A stretch of 64,000 bases of DNA from W589 sp964611805 (GTDB lineage: Bacteria > Chloroflexota > Dehalococcoidia > Dehalococcoidales > Fen-1064): positions 1 to 64,000 of the forward strand of contig CAZTBG010000001.1 of assembly GCA_964611805.1 (NCBI GenBank), in the 5' to 3' direction. The notes beneath the pieces are model-generated. The model worked only from the letters and a program-made list of their open reading frames with translations, was not told where the DNA came from and searched no databases. The translations under genes and the position numbers were made by a program. Below, one piece after another: positions 7,864-16,375 of this stretch. Within the stretch, counting starts at the first letter, position 1, and the number at the start of each line of letters is the position of its first letter.

Positions 7864-8475
7864 ATGATACCAGTTCTGTTAGGTGTCGCTGCAATCTCTC
7901 TAACCGGTGTGATGATGCCGGGGCCGATGTTTGCCGTTACCGTAGCCAAGAGCTACCGCAGCCCCTGGGCAGGAACCCAGATGGCCCTCGGGCACGCCGT
8001 GATAGAAGTGCCGCTGATACTGCTGATATATTTCGGCTTTGCCCGGTTCTTTGAGAACGTTACCCTGCAGCTGGTATTGAGCCTGCTGGGCGGCGGTATC
8101 ATTATCTGGCTAGGTTTCAGCATGTTTCGCGCCCGTGCTGAGGTAGTCCACGGAGAGAAAGACCTCTCTTACAACGCCACCACCGCCGGTATTATAACCA
8201 GCGGGCTCAACCCCTTTTTCCTGCTCTGGTGGGCAACCGTCGGCTTTGCACTTATTGAGCGGATTGATGACTATGGCGCCGCCGGGCTGACCGCCTTCGT
8301 CCTCGTCCACTGGTCATGTGACCTGGTCTGGCTATCGCTGATATCTGTAGTGATATACAAAACGCAGGCACTCTGGGATAAACGCCTCCAGGAAGGGTTG
8401 TTTATCATTTGCAGCCTGATTCTGGCGGGGTTCGGGGTGTGGTTCATTGTCTCCGGCGTCCAGCAGGCAGTTTAG
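7864..8475 (+). CDS. LysE/RhtB-family translocator
   Basis: A 203-residue inner-membrane protein of the LysE superfamily, which exports amino acids or related small solutes. About six hydrophobic segments are visible. The N-terminal signature MMPGPMFAVTVAKSYRSPWAG matches the family's GPxxxxxxxxxxxxG motif, and NPFFLLWWATVGFAL is the usual fourth-segment motif. ATG 7864 follows a weak purine-rich site (GAGGTAGCACC). The gene stands alone between a family A repeat and the convergent CDF gene, whose stop lies one base away. The substrate cannot be told from sequence. Confidence 0.87.
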   Translation: MIPVLLGVAAISLTGVMMPGPMFAVTVAKSYRSPWAGTQMALGHAVIEVPLILLIYFGFARFFENVTLQLVLSLLGGGIIIWLGFSMFRARAEVVHGEKDLSYNATTAGIITSGLNPFFLLWWATVGFALIERIDDYGAAGLTAFVLVHWSCDLVWLSLISVVIYKTQALWDKRLQEGLFIICSLILAGFGVWFIVSGVQQAV

Positions 8476-8476
8476 G

Positions 8477-9385
8477 TCACTCCTGGCGCAGGCTGCATTC
8501 GAGCACGTGGCAAACGTGGCACTCAATCTGGCAGGGCTCGACATGGATGGTAATACTGGTGTTGGTCAGCCTTTCCTCGATGTCTTTCTCCAGGTGGTCA
8601 CACATGTCGTGGGCCTCTTCAACACTGGCGTTCTTGGGCATTACCAGGTGCAGGTCAATAAAACGCTGGTTGCCAGACTTCCGGCCACGGATGGCATGGA
8701 AACCGGCCAGCTGGCCGCGGTGTTCATTAATGCAGTCGACCAGTATTTTCTGCTCTTCTTCAGGCAGACGGACATCGGTCAACTCTATGACCGACTGCCG
8801 GATGACGTCGTAAGCGGCTTTCAGTATCAAACCGGCCACTCCTAGGGCAATAATCGGGTCGACAATATCCCACCCGGTTATGCGTATCACAGCCATCGCC
8901 ACCAGCACACCTGCTGCGGAATAGACATCGGCACTGATGTTACGGGCGGACGCCTCCAGCGCCAGCGAACCGGTTGCCCGCGATACCCGGTGCAGGTGAC
9001 GGGCAAGGATGATACTGACCACCACTGAGAGCGCCATCACACCGATTCCGGCCTCGGTCAACTCTACCATGGCACCATTGATAATCCGGATAATTGCGGA
9101 ATAGACTATTATGGCGGCTGCCGTCAGAATCAGCACCGCCTGCCCGATGGCGGCGATACCCTCCACTTTGCCATGCCCGAAGGGGTGACCTTCATCAGCC
9201 GGCATCACTGACATACGGACGGCGAAAAGAGTAATGGTGATACCAAACAGGTCAAGAAAGCTGTCCACCGCCTGGGCGGTGATACTGAGACTCCCGGTTA
9301 TCCACGCCACCACTACCTTGACAATAATCAGGACAATGACGGCGGATAAAGCCAGCCGGGCAGCACCGGTCCTCGTTGAGAACAT
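8477..9385 (-). CDS. Cation diffusion facilitator (CDF) transporter
   Basis: A 302-residue membrane protein that exchanges divalent metal ions for protons across the inner membrane. Six hydrophobic segments occupy the first 205 residues or so. The metal site in segment 2 reads AQAVDSFLDLF and that in segment 5 reads ISADVYSAAGVL, so Asp-rich DxxxD-like pairs replace the HxxxD of zinc-specific members. The HPFGHGKVE loop follows segment 2. The cytoplasmic C-terminal domain ends in a Cys-rich tail (CQIECHVCHVLEC) with four Cys, which could be a metal sensor. Zn, Fe or Mn are all possible. It is separated from secF by 7 nt and may be co-transcribed with it. Confidence 0.9.
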   Translation of the reverse strand: MFSTRTGAARLALSAVIVLIIVKVVVAWITGSLSITAQAVDSFLDLFGITITLFAVRMSVMPADEGHPFGHGKVEGIAAIGQAVLILTAAAIIVYSAIIRIINGAMVELTEAGIGVMALSVVVSIILARHLHRVSRATGSLALEASARNISADVYSAAGVLVAMAVIRITGWDIVDPIIALGVAGLILKAAYDVIRQSVIELTDVRLPEEEQKILVDCINEHRGQLAGFHAIRGRKSGNQRFIDLHLVMPKNASVEEAHDMCDHLEKDIEERLTNTSITIHVEPCQIECHVCHVLECSLRQE

Positions 9386-9392
9386 CTGACCA

Positions 9393-10337
9393 TTACCCCC
9401 TCCGGGCTCCCCCGGTAGTCAGAGACGGCCAACGGATGAAGCTGAACCACCCGCCTTTTTCCCAGACCACCAGCAACAGAGGCGCCACGAAGAGTGAGCT
9501 GTAGGTTCCAGAGATAACGCCAATCAACAGAACAATGGCAAAATTCTGAATCGATGCGCCAACAAACAGCACCAGTGCTATTACCACCACCAGTGTGGTC
9601 AGGCTGGTGTTTAGCGACCGGCCCAGTGTCTCCACCAGGCTGGTGTTGACCACAACCTCAAAGTCGGCGCTTATCCCCTGACGCAGGTTCTCCCTTACCC
9701 GGTCAAAGACGACCACGGTATTATTCACACTGTAGCCGATAACGGCCAGGATACCGGTGATAAACATCAGGTTGACTTCCCAGTTCATTATGCCGCCGAG
9801 CAGAGAGAAAATCCCCAGCACCACCACCACATCATGAACCAAGGCAACTATGGCACAGGTACCATAGCGGAAGGGGCTGGGCATTCTGCGAAACGCCCAG
9901 GTGATATAAAGAAGTATACCTACAGTAGCCACTGCCACAGCAATACCAGCTACCCTTGCTGTCCCCGTAGATACTTCAGACGATACCAATCGGAACTCCG
10001 GCTCCTCCTTCAGGCTGCCGAAAGTACTTACCAGACCGTCCAGAAGATGCTGTTGTTCTTCTTCGCTTAATTCTTGCGTGCGAATAAGGAACCCATCCTC
10101 AGCCCCTTCTTCGGTAAGTATGGTCTGCACAATGGCGCCTTCATAGCCAAGGTTAGCAAGGGTCTCCACCAGTTGCCCGCTATCTACGTCTTCTTCAAAG
10201 TTCACCCTGACTTCCAAGCCGCTGCTGAACTCGATGCCGAGCTTCAGGCCAAATACCAGCAGGAAAATAACACAGGCAAGTATTACTAAGCCTGAAAGGC
10301 AAAAGAACCATACCCGCTTGCCGACAATATCAAACAT
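9393..10337 (-). CDS. secF: Protein translocase subunit SecF
   Basis: SecF pairs with SecD in the inner membrane and uses the proton gradient to pull exported proteins through SecYEG. The 314-residue product starts with a membrane helix, then a short periplasmic domain that opens GLKLGIEFSSGLEVRV (the FxGG-like family segment). Five C-terminal membrane helices include IGYSVNNTVVVFDRVRENL, the diagnostic SecF motif. The start overlaps the 3' end of secD by 8 nt, the standard D-F order. Confidence 0.95.
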   Translation of the reverse strand: MFDIVGKRVWFFCLSGLVILACVIFLLVFGLKLGIEFSSGLEVRVNFEEDVDSGQLVETLANLGYEGAIVQTILTEEGAEDGFLIRTQELSEEEQQHLLDGLVSTFGSLKEEPEFRLVSSEVSTGTARVAGIAVAVATVGILLYITWAFRRMPSPFRYGTCAIVALVHDVVVVLGIFSLLGGIMNWEVNLMFITGILAVIGYSVNNTVVVFDRVRENLRQGISADFEVVVNTSLVETLGRSLNTSLTTLVVVIALVLFVGASIQNFAIVLLIGVISGTYSSLFVAPLLLVVWEKGGWFSFIRWPSLTTGGARRG

Positions 10338-11889
10338 TTTTCCTTCCTGAATACGGAGTGAAGAGTTCAGTCCGCCTTCCCAACCGGGTGCCGACGAACA
10401 TACGTAACAGGGTCCGTGTTACCACAATAGCGGTAAACATGCTCACTGCCACGCCAATAAAAAGGGTCAGTGCGAAACCCATGACGGGTTCTCCCGCCAC
10501 TATACTGGCACCAACCCAGTATAGAATGATGCAGACAATGAAGGTGGTAACATTACTGTCACGAATAGCCGTCCATGCCCGGCTGAATCCAGCCTCGACA
10601 GCAGCCCCCAGTGTCCGCCCCGTTCTAATCTCCTCCTTCATCCGCTCGAAGATGAGCACGTTGGCATCGACGGCCATACCCAGAGACAGAACAAAGCCAC
10701 CGATACCTGCCAGCGTCAGGGTGACCGGTATCAGCTTGAAAAGGGCCAGGACCACTACCCCGTAAAAGACCAGGGCCAGACTGGCCAGAAGACCGGGTAT
10801 ACGATAGTAGACAATCATAAAAAGCACAACGAGTATGGCGCCAATTAACCCCGCCTTTAGACCCATATCGACCGAGATATTCCCCCGTGCAGCTGATACC
10901 AGGTCTTCGTAGAGTGGCTCATCGCTCAGGGGCATGGGCAATGAACCGGACTCAAGCAGATTGGCCAGACGAATTGCTTCCTGTGCCGTGAAATTACCGG
11001 TTATCTCGCCCCTGCCTTCTGCATACTCTGGATAAAGAATCTGAGGTGCGGACAGGAGTTCTTTATCCAGAAAGATGCCTAGGCAACGCTGGGGAGAATC
11101 ATACGGGCCGGAATAATATATCTTTGCAGCTACCTCGTTGAAAAGGTTTCCACCCTCTTCAGTCCAGACAATTCCAATCGTCATTTGACCGCTGCTTTGG
11201 TTCAGATTAGCATTGGCCTCTGACAGGAAAGCGCCAGTAAGTACAGTACCATCCTCTCCTCTAGCAGGAATCCAGCTCCGAAGTTTTCCGGGAATCTGTT
11301 TCAGTTCCTCTACATCAACTGGAGCGCCGTCAATATCAACGTAGGACAGATTGCCTTCCTCATCTTTGACAAGGATGGCAGCCGGTATACCCTGATTATA
11401 ACCTTCCTCTGCGAAGATGCGAGTGCCACTCTCATTCTCATCAAAGAACGCCGGCTCTTCAAGCTCCAGATAGCTACTGAGATATACGGGATTACCCTCA
11501 TCATCCAGTTCTACCATCCTGAATTCCAGGAAGCCAGTCTGTTTTACCAGCTTCTTAGCCTCCTCAATGTCAGTGAAACCGGGTAGTTTCACCGAGATAC
11601 ACTCCTCTCCACCAATCTCCACTTTCTGAATGGTAGGTTCAGTGACACCATATCTATCGATTCGGGTCCGGATGACCTCAAGTGCTCTATCAATACCCTG
11701 TGCCCGCTCCTCAGCTGTGGTCCCTTCAGGAAACTCGGCCTTATATACCAGAGACACACCCCCGGCAAGGTCAAGCCCCAATTGCGTTCCCTTCTTACCC
11801 AGTATCCCTTCATCGAAGGGAAATACCACCAGCACCGCCAGAATGAAAACGATTATTATGCTGATGAAAATCCAGGTGTTCCTTCTCAT
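10330..11889 (-). CDS. secD: Protein translocase subunit SecD
   Basis: A 519-residue SecD. After the first membrane helix the LGLDLAGGVSLVY motif (D1) appears. A large periplasmic P1 domain follows, including RALEVIRTRIDRYGVTEPTIQ. The five C-terminal helices carry GFVLSLGMAVDANVLIFERMKEE, the D5 motif with the conserved Asp needed for proton use. Length and order are normal. It overlaps the upstream nucleotidyltransferase gene by 4 nt (ATGA) and secF by 8 nt. Confidence 0.96.
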   Translation of the reverse strand: MRRNTWIFISIIIVFILAVLVVFPFDEGILGKKGTQLGLDLAGGVSLVYKAEFPEGTTAEERAQGIDRALEVIRTRIDRYGVTEPTIQKVEIGGEECISVKLPGFTDIEEAKKLVKQTGFLEFRMVELDDEGNPVYLSSYLELEEPAFFDENESGTRIFAEEGYNQGIPAAILVKDEEGNLSYVDIDGAPVDVEELKQIPGKLRSWIPARGEDGTVLTGAFLSEANANLNQSSGQMTIGIVWTEEGGNLFNEVAAKIYYSGPYDSPQRCLGIFLDKELLSAPQILYPEYAEGRGEITGNFTAQEAIRLANLLESGSLPMPLSDEPLYEDLVSAARGNISVDMGLKAGLIGAILVVLFMIVYYRIPGLLASLALVFYGVVVLALFKLIPVTLTLAGIGGFVLSLGMAVDANVLIFERMKEEIRTGRTLGAAVEAGFSRAWTAIRDSNVTTFIVCIILYWVGASIVAGEPVMGFALTLFIGVAVSMFTAIVVTRTLLRMFVGTRLGRRTELFTPYSGRKNV

Positions 11890-13421
11890 GTATTTCCCTC
11901 GGTAGACAAGCGATTCCGGACATACTCCAGCGCCTCCTCCCGGCTGGTTATCTCGCCGACAGCCTGTGCCTCACGTACTGCCTCAAGGAGTTCTCCGAGG
12001 TCGGGGCCGGGGCTGAGCCCGAAGATATTAATCAGGTCATGCCCGTCAACCAGCTTCACGGGACGGACCTGCTTTTGCTGTTCGTAGTACTGCTTGAGAA
12101 CGTAATCAACGATGTGGGTATGCTCCTGCCAACCAGCCCGGTCGAGGTGCGGGCCTCTGGTCGCGAGGTGGTCAGCCATACTGAGAAAGAGGGTATCAAT
12201 ACCAGCCTCGCCGGCATCACGGAAGTAACGATAAATCGCCCGGTGGGTGGGCAACCCCTCCTGGCTCATCTGCATCGGCCTGAGATGATACTTCACCATG
12301 GTCTCGACCAGCCTGGTCTCTTTCGTACTGAATCTCAGCCTCTCCAGGACAGCAACCGCTATCGACGCTCCCTCCCGGGCATGTCCCAGGAAGCGCATCC
12401 GTCCGTCAGGTTCAATAGTCTTCGTCTGTGGTTTGGCGACGTCATGCAACAGTGCCGCCAGCCTGAGGAGTGCCCCTCCGGTGCTACCACTGCTTACCTC
12501 CCGCTCAAAATGTCGGGCGAGCCCGGCCGACCAGGGAACAGTCGCCAGCAACTCTCCGTCGGCATGCTCCCAGTCCCCCTGCTGGAGGAGAAAATCGACG
12601 GCCTGCACTGTCTTCAGAGAATGACCGAAGACATCCCAGAAGTGTTCCCTGGGCTGCTCAACACCCTTTAGCACTACCAACTCCGGGAGCACAGCCGTCA
12701 ACAGTCCCAACCTATCCAAATAGACAACAAACCGTCCGCTGCCAGGCAAGACAAGGAGACGGAGCAGTTCTTCCCTCACCCGCTCACCGGCAATACCGGA
12801 CACCAGATAAGCGTGCCGGCGAATCTGTGACTCAGTGTCACTGTCGACGCTGAAACCGAGTTCAGCGGCAAGGCGTACTGCCCGCAGGAGACGGACGGCA
12901 TCAGCCTCAAAAATTGCCTCACTGACACCCCGAACCAACCCCCGCTCAAGGTCTTCACAGCCGTTGTAAGGGTCAATCAGCCGTACGTTTCGTGAGTCTC
13001 TAATCAGGTGGCCTATATCAATTGCCATCGCATCTATCGTGAAATCGCGCCTCGCCAGGTCCTGCTCGATGTCGCCTTCGTAGGAAGAGAAATCTAGCTG
13101 CCAACGGCCCTCAGCCGCTTTCCCCTCAGCAAAAATTACCCTGGCTACCCCAAAAGCCTCGTCCAGCAGGACATATTTACCATTCAGGGCATCAGCCACC
13201 CGACGAGCAATTTCGAGTGCATCGGCGGCGACGGCGATATCAATGTCAGGTGTAGGCCGACCAAGCAGCGTGTCACGCACGAATCCACCAACGACATATC
13301 CCCGTACTCCGGACTCGCTGAGAAGCCCACTTATCCGGCTTAAGACTGGCATGGCACCGGACTCGGTTAAATTTCCTAAGAATTCCTTACTTACCTTTTT
13401 GGTTAAATCGAGTCCCATCAT
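11886..13421 (-). CDS. CCA-adding-type tRNA nucleotidyltransferase / poly(A) polymerase with HD domain
   Basis: A 511-residue class II nucleotidyltransferase. The head domain has YVVGGFVRDTLLGRPTPDIDIAV, with the G-G-x-V-R-D and D-x-D catalytic motifs. RRDFTIDAMAID and the neck motif DAVRLLRAVRLAAELGFS follow. An HD phosphohydrolase segment (LAALLHDVAKPQT with LGHAREGA) completes the bacterial CCA-enzyme/poly(A)-polymerase layout. It probably builds or repairs tRNA 3' CCA ends, though sequence alone does not separate CCA-adding, A-adding and poly(A) enzymes. I chose ATG 13421, the first of two adjacent Met codons after GTTGGAAACAAG; the frame extends to 13478. It overlaps secD by 4 nt and is divergent from nuo. 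Confidence 0.87.
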   Translation of the reverse strand: MMGLDLTKKVSKEFLGNLTESGAMPVLSRISGLLSESGVRGYVVGGFVRDTLLGRPTPDIDIAVAADALEIARRVADALNGKYVLLDEAFGVARVIFAEGKAAEGRWQLDFSSYEGDIEQDLARRDFTIDAMAIDIGHLIRDSRNVRLIDPYNGCEDLERGLVRGVSEAIFEADAVRLLRAVRLAAELGFSVDSDTESQIRRHAYLVSGIAGERVREELLRLLVLPGSGRFVVYLDRLGLLTAVLPELVVLKGVEQPREHFWDVFGHSLKTVQAVDFLLQQGDWEHADGELLATVPWSAGLARHFEREVSSGSTGGALLRLAALLHDVAKPQTKTIEPDGRMRFLGHAREGASIAVAVLERLRFSTKETRLVETMVKYHLRPMQMSQEGLPTHRAIYRYFRDAGEAGIDTLFLSMADHLATRGPHLDRAGWQEHTHIVDYVLKQYYEQQKQVRPVKLVDGHDLINIFGLSPGPDLGELLEAVREAQAVGEITSREEALEYVRNRLSTEGNT

Positions 13422-13539
13422 CTTGTTTCCAACCCCTGTGAAAAAACAGGCCGCATGTTCCAAGCAGGCCCAGGTCAATCAACACTATACCCTTAGTCTG
13501 CCGATTTATCAAGGGGGTTAGACCCACTTTGATTTTCCC

Positions 13540-13569
13540 TTGATTTTACCGAATTGCGTGTGGTATACT
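13540..13569 (+). promoter_or_regulatory. Predicted sigma-70-type promoter of the nuo operon
   Basis: TTGATT (13540-13545) and TATACT (13564-13569) are separated by 18 nt, about 30 bp upstream of the TTG start of nuoA. A ribosome binding site AGGGAGGC (about 13588) follows. The region lies between divergently transcribed genes, as expected for an operon promoter. Confidence 0.55.
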
Positions 13570-13600
13570 TTTCTCTGGTTTGTGACCAGGGAGGCATTAG

Positions 13601-13972
13601 TTGCTAGCAAACTTCGGCTTCGTTGGACTGTTCATAATCGCTGCCATTGCCTTTAGCTGTTTACTCGTTATTATCCCGGTAGCTCTCAGGTTCCTCAAAC
13701 TGGTACCCCACAACCCCAATCCTATCAAGAATGCTTCCTTCGAATGCGGCATGGAGACGATTGGCAAGACGTGGGTGCAGTTCAACATCCACTACTACTT
13801 CTATGCCCTGATATTCCTTGCCCTGGATATCCTGGCGGTCTTCCTCTACCCATGGGCAGTCCAGCTGAGGGAACTGGGGACTTTTGGCCTCAGCGGCGTG
13901 GTCATTTTTATTGTCATCATCCTGGTTGCGTACGTCTATGCGTGGCAGAAGAAGGTCCTGGAATGGAAATAA
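13601..13972 (+). CDS. nuoA: NADH-quinone oxidoreductase subunit A
   Basis: NuoA is a small three-helix subunit at the junction of the membrane and peripheral arms of complex I. The 123-residue product has the family segments VPHNPNPIKNASFECGM (including the conserved Cys of the quinone-site loop) and HYYFYALIFLALDILAVFLYPWA. The TTG start at 13601 is preceded by AGGGAGGC at good spacing, and no ATG lies nearby in frame. It is the first gene of the nuo operon and overlaps nuoB by 10 nt. Confidence 0.93.
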   Translation: MLANFGFVGLFIIAAIAFSCLLVIIPVALRFLKLVPHNPNPIKNASFECGMETIGKTWVQFNIHYYFYALIFLALDILAVFLYPWAVQLRELGTFGLSGVVIFIVIILVAYVYAWQKKVLEWK

Positions 13973-14586
13973 GCAGGGGCAGAGAACACTTATACTCGGA
14001 TGCAGAACTTGACCTGGTTGAAGGACAGATAATTGAGGACCTGAAGGCATCCAGTCAAGAACCAATCCCTGACCCTGATAGCTGGCTGGACGAAGAACTG
14101 AGCCAGAATGTCCTGCTAACCAAGCTGGACTGGATAATCAACTGGGGACGGCGTTCCTCGATGTGGCCGGTTATCTGCTTCCCGGCCTGCTGCGCCTTTG
14201 AGTTCATTTCCGTGATGGGCCCCCGCTTTGACATGGGACGCTTTGGCATGGAAGTCCTGCGCGCCTCGCCTCGCCAGGCAGACCTGCTAATTACCGCAGG
14301 CACGCTGACCTGGAAGATGGCACCCAATGTGAGGCGGATATACAACCAGATGGCTGAGCCGAAATGGGTTATCGCCATGGGTGCTTGTGGCATCAGTGGT
14401 GGCATCTTTCGTTCGTCGTATAACGTAGTCCCCGGATACAACCGCATTATTCCGGTCGACGTCTACGTACCCGGTTGTCCACCGCGTCCGGAAGCCCTGC
14501 TGCACGGCATACAGATGTTGCAGGAGAAAATTGCCAGAAGAAACAACTTCATCAGGAATAGCCAACCTCAAAATGATGGCGGATAA
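13963..14586 (+). CDS. nuoB: NADH-quinone oxidoreductase subunit B
   Basis: NuoB carries cluster N2, the last Fe-S centre before quinone. The 207-residue product has the ligand pattern FPACCAFE, MGACGISGG and VPGCPPRPEALLHG, so all four Cys are present. I chose ATG 13963, inside the end of nuoA; the frame is open further upstream, but that part overlaps nuoA and is not NuoB-like. The N-terminal 45 residues or so are an acidic extension before the conserved core. Confidence 0.95.
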   Translation: MEISRGREHLYSDAELDLVEGQIIEDLKASSQEPIPDPDSWLDEELSQNVLLTKLDWIINWGRRSSMWPVICFPACCAFEFISVMGPRFDMGRFGMEVLRASPRQADLLITAGTLTWKMAPNVRRIYNQMAEPKWVIAMGACGISGGIFRSSYNVVPGYNRIIPVDVYVPGCPPRPEALLHGIQMLQEKIARRNNFIRNSQPQNDGG

Positions 14587-14618
14587 TGTCGCTGAATCCC
14601 GAATAAGGAGTTAGACCA

Positions 14619-14813
14619 GTGACAAAGTTCAATGTAGGTGACAGAGTCAGGGTCCTCGATAGGCCGGGCTGGCCCGGGGGATATAAGATAGCCAACTGGG
14701 AGGGCCAGATTATCGAAGTGAAAGAGGACCCACTGGGTTACGTCATCATGCGGGCCGACAAGACCGGCTATGACATGGCATTCCCAGAGACCGAACTGGA
14801 GAAGATACAATAG
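14619..14813 (+). CDS. Small SH3-like protein embedded in the nuo operon (64 aa)
   Basis: A 64-residue protein beginning with GTG 14619 after AATAAGGAG. KFNVGDRVRVLDRPGWPGGY followed by WEGQIIEVKEDPLGYVIMRAD has the rhythm of a small SH3/KOW-like beta barrel. It is not a known complex I subunit. It sits between nuoB and nuoC in the same direction with short gaps, so it is co-transcribed and might be an assembly or accessory factor. It has no Cys and no membrane segment. Function unknown. Confidence 0.75.
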   Translation: MTKFNVGDRVRVLDRPGWPGGYKIANWEGQIIEVKEDPLGYVIMRADKTGYDMAFPETELEKIQ

Positions 14814-14833
14814 CTGCGGGCCAATAATAAAAA

Positions 14834-15271
14834 ATGACTACCTCTCTCTTAGCTTCAGAAGTTGCCAAGCAAATAAGCGAACGCCTGCCCGGTGCGGTTG
14901 TAGAAGCCAGCGATACCGCTATTCTGGTAGTCGGTAGTTCGCTATTAGATGTAGCTACTTTCCTCAAGGATACCGCCGGGCTTGACTTCGACTACCTGAC
15001 CACAATCACGGCGGTCGATTACTACCAGTATTTCGAGGTTATCTACCTGTTCGTCTCCATGGAGCATAACCACAACCTGTTTGTGAAAACCCGCTGCCCC
15101 CGAGAAAACCCCTCATTACCCTCGCTGGTCAGCCTGTGGCGCAGCGCTGACCACCAGGAACGGGAAATTTACGACCTTATGGGAATCACCTTTGAAGGTC
15201 ATCCGAATATGAAACGAATCGTCCTCTGGCCGGAGTTCCAGGGACATCCGCTACGGAAGGACTACCTGTAA
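14834..15271 (+). CDS. nuoC: NADH-quinone oxidoreductase subunit C
   Basis: The 30-kDa-type peripheral subunit of complex I, 145 residues, a short form without fusion to NuoD. The family signature SLWRSADHQEREIYDLMGI is followed by FEGHPNMKRIVLW and GHPLRKDYL at the C-terminus. The start ATG 14834 has only a poor ribosome binding site. The stop is directly followed by the ATG of nuoD. Confidence 0.93.
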   Translation: MTTSLLASEVAKQISERLPGAVVEASDTAILVVGSSLLDVATFLKDTAGLDFDYLTTITAVDYYQYFEVIYLFVSMEHNHNLFVKTRCPRENPSLPSLVSLWRSADHQEREIYDLMGITFEGHPNMKRIVLWPEFQGHPLRKDYL

Positions 15272-16375
15272 ATGCAGTTGAGAACCGAGCCGTTTGTCCT
15301 CAATATCGGGCCGGTGCACCCGAGCACCCATGGGGTGTTCCGCATGAGGGCCACCCTCGACGGGGAAGTCGTTGTTGACCTCGAACCGGTCTTCGGTTAC
15401 CTGCACCGCGGCATTGAAAAGCTGGCCGAGGAGCGTACTTATGGTGGGGTCATCCCGCTAACGGACCGGCTCGACTACGTGGCTTCGGTAACCAACAACC
15501 TGGGCTATGTCCTCGCCGTAGAGAAGCTTGCCGGTATTTCCGTGCCTGAGCGGGCCGAATACATCCGGGTTATCACCTCCGAAATGCAGCGTATAGCCGC
15601 CCACCTGGTATCGGTCGGTTCCTTCCTAAACGATGCCGGTGCCTACTTTACCCCATTCCTCTACATGTACCGCGAGCGGGAGAACATTGTAGACCTCTTT
15701 GACATGGTCTGCGGTCAGCGCCTTCTCTACAGCTACATGCGCATCGGCGGTGTCAGCCAGGACCTCCCTGATGAATTTTTGCCGGCCCTGCGTAAATTTA
15801 TCCCCCGCATGCGCTCACGCATTGACGAGTATGACTGGCTCCTCAAGGAGAATGAAATTCTACTGGCCCGCGCCAAGGGTGTGGGCGTACTGCCGCGAGA
15901 AACGGCGATTAACATCGGGGCCAGCGGACCGGTGCTCCGTGGTAGTGGGGTTAAATGGGACCTGCGCAAGGCAGACCCCTACTCCGTGTATGACCGCTTC
16001 GAGTTCGATATCCCAACCGGTGAGATTGGCGACTGCTACGACCGCTACCGGGTGAGGATCGAGGAGATGCGCCAGAGCCTGCGTATTATTGAGCAGGCAG
16101 TTAAGCAGATACCTCCCGGAGAGGTACGGAGCGAAGTGCCACATCTATTACGGCCACCGGCGGGTGAAGCCTATGCCCACGTGGAGGGAGCCACGGGAGA
16201 GGTAGGCTTTCATGTGGTCTCCGATGGCTCCATTGCCCCGTACCGGTGCCACATCCGGGCACCCAGTCTGATGAACCTGACAGCACTCAAAGATATGATT
16301 GTCGGCTGGAAGGTCCAGGACCTGATACTCATCTTCGGCAGCTTTGCTATCACCATGGGCGAGGTTGACAGATAA
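15272..16375 (+). CDS. nuoD: NADH-quinone oxidoreductase subunit D
   Basis: The 49-kDa-type subunit, which with NuoB forms the quinone-reduction site; it is related to [NiFe]-hydrogenase large subunits. The 367-residue product has the conserved NIGPVHPSTHGVFR loop (quinone-binding His), GYLHRGIEKLAEERTY, and a C-terminal end ITMGEVDR, slightly short for the family. The NiFe-ligand Cys pairs of hydrogenases are absent, so this is Nuo rather than an Ech/Hyc hydrogenase. It overlaps nuoH by one base (TAATG). Confidence 0.95.
   Translation: MQLRTEPFVLNIGPVHPSTHGVFRMRATLDGEVVVDLEPVFGYLHRGIEKLAEERTYGGVIPLTDRLDYVASVTNNLGYVLAVEKLAGISVPERAEYIRVITSEMQRIAAHLVSVGSFLNDAGAYFTPFLYMYRERENIVDLFDMVCGQRLLYSYMRIGGVSQDLPDEFLPALRKFIPRMRSRIDEYDWLLKENEILLARAKGVGVLPRETAINIGASGPVLRGSGVKWDLRKADPYSVYDRFEFDIPTGEIGDCYDRYRVRIEEMRQSLRIIEQAVKQIPPGEVRSEVPHLLRPPAGEAYAHVEGATGEVGFHVVSDGSIAPYRCHIRAPSLMNLTALKDMIVGWKVQDLILIFGSFAITMGEVDR

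Noticed and set aside
13744..13962. N-terminal extension of nuoB
   Set aside because: The frame is open but lies inside nuoA, and its translation is not NuoB-like; ATG 13963 fits the family.
15272..16375. nuoD as an energy-converting [NiFe]-hydrogenase large subunit
   Set aside because: The Cys pairs that bind Ni-Fe are missing, and the other genes form a regular nuo operon.
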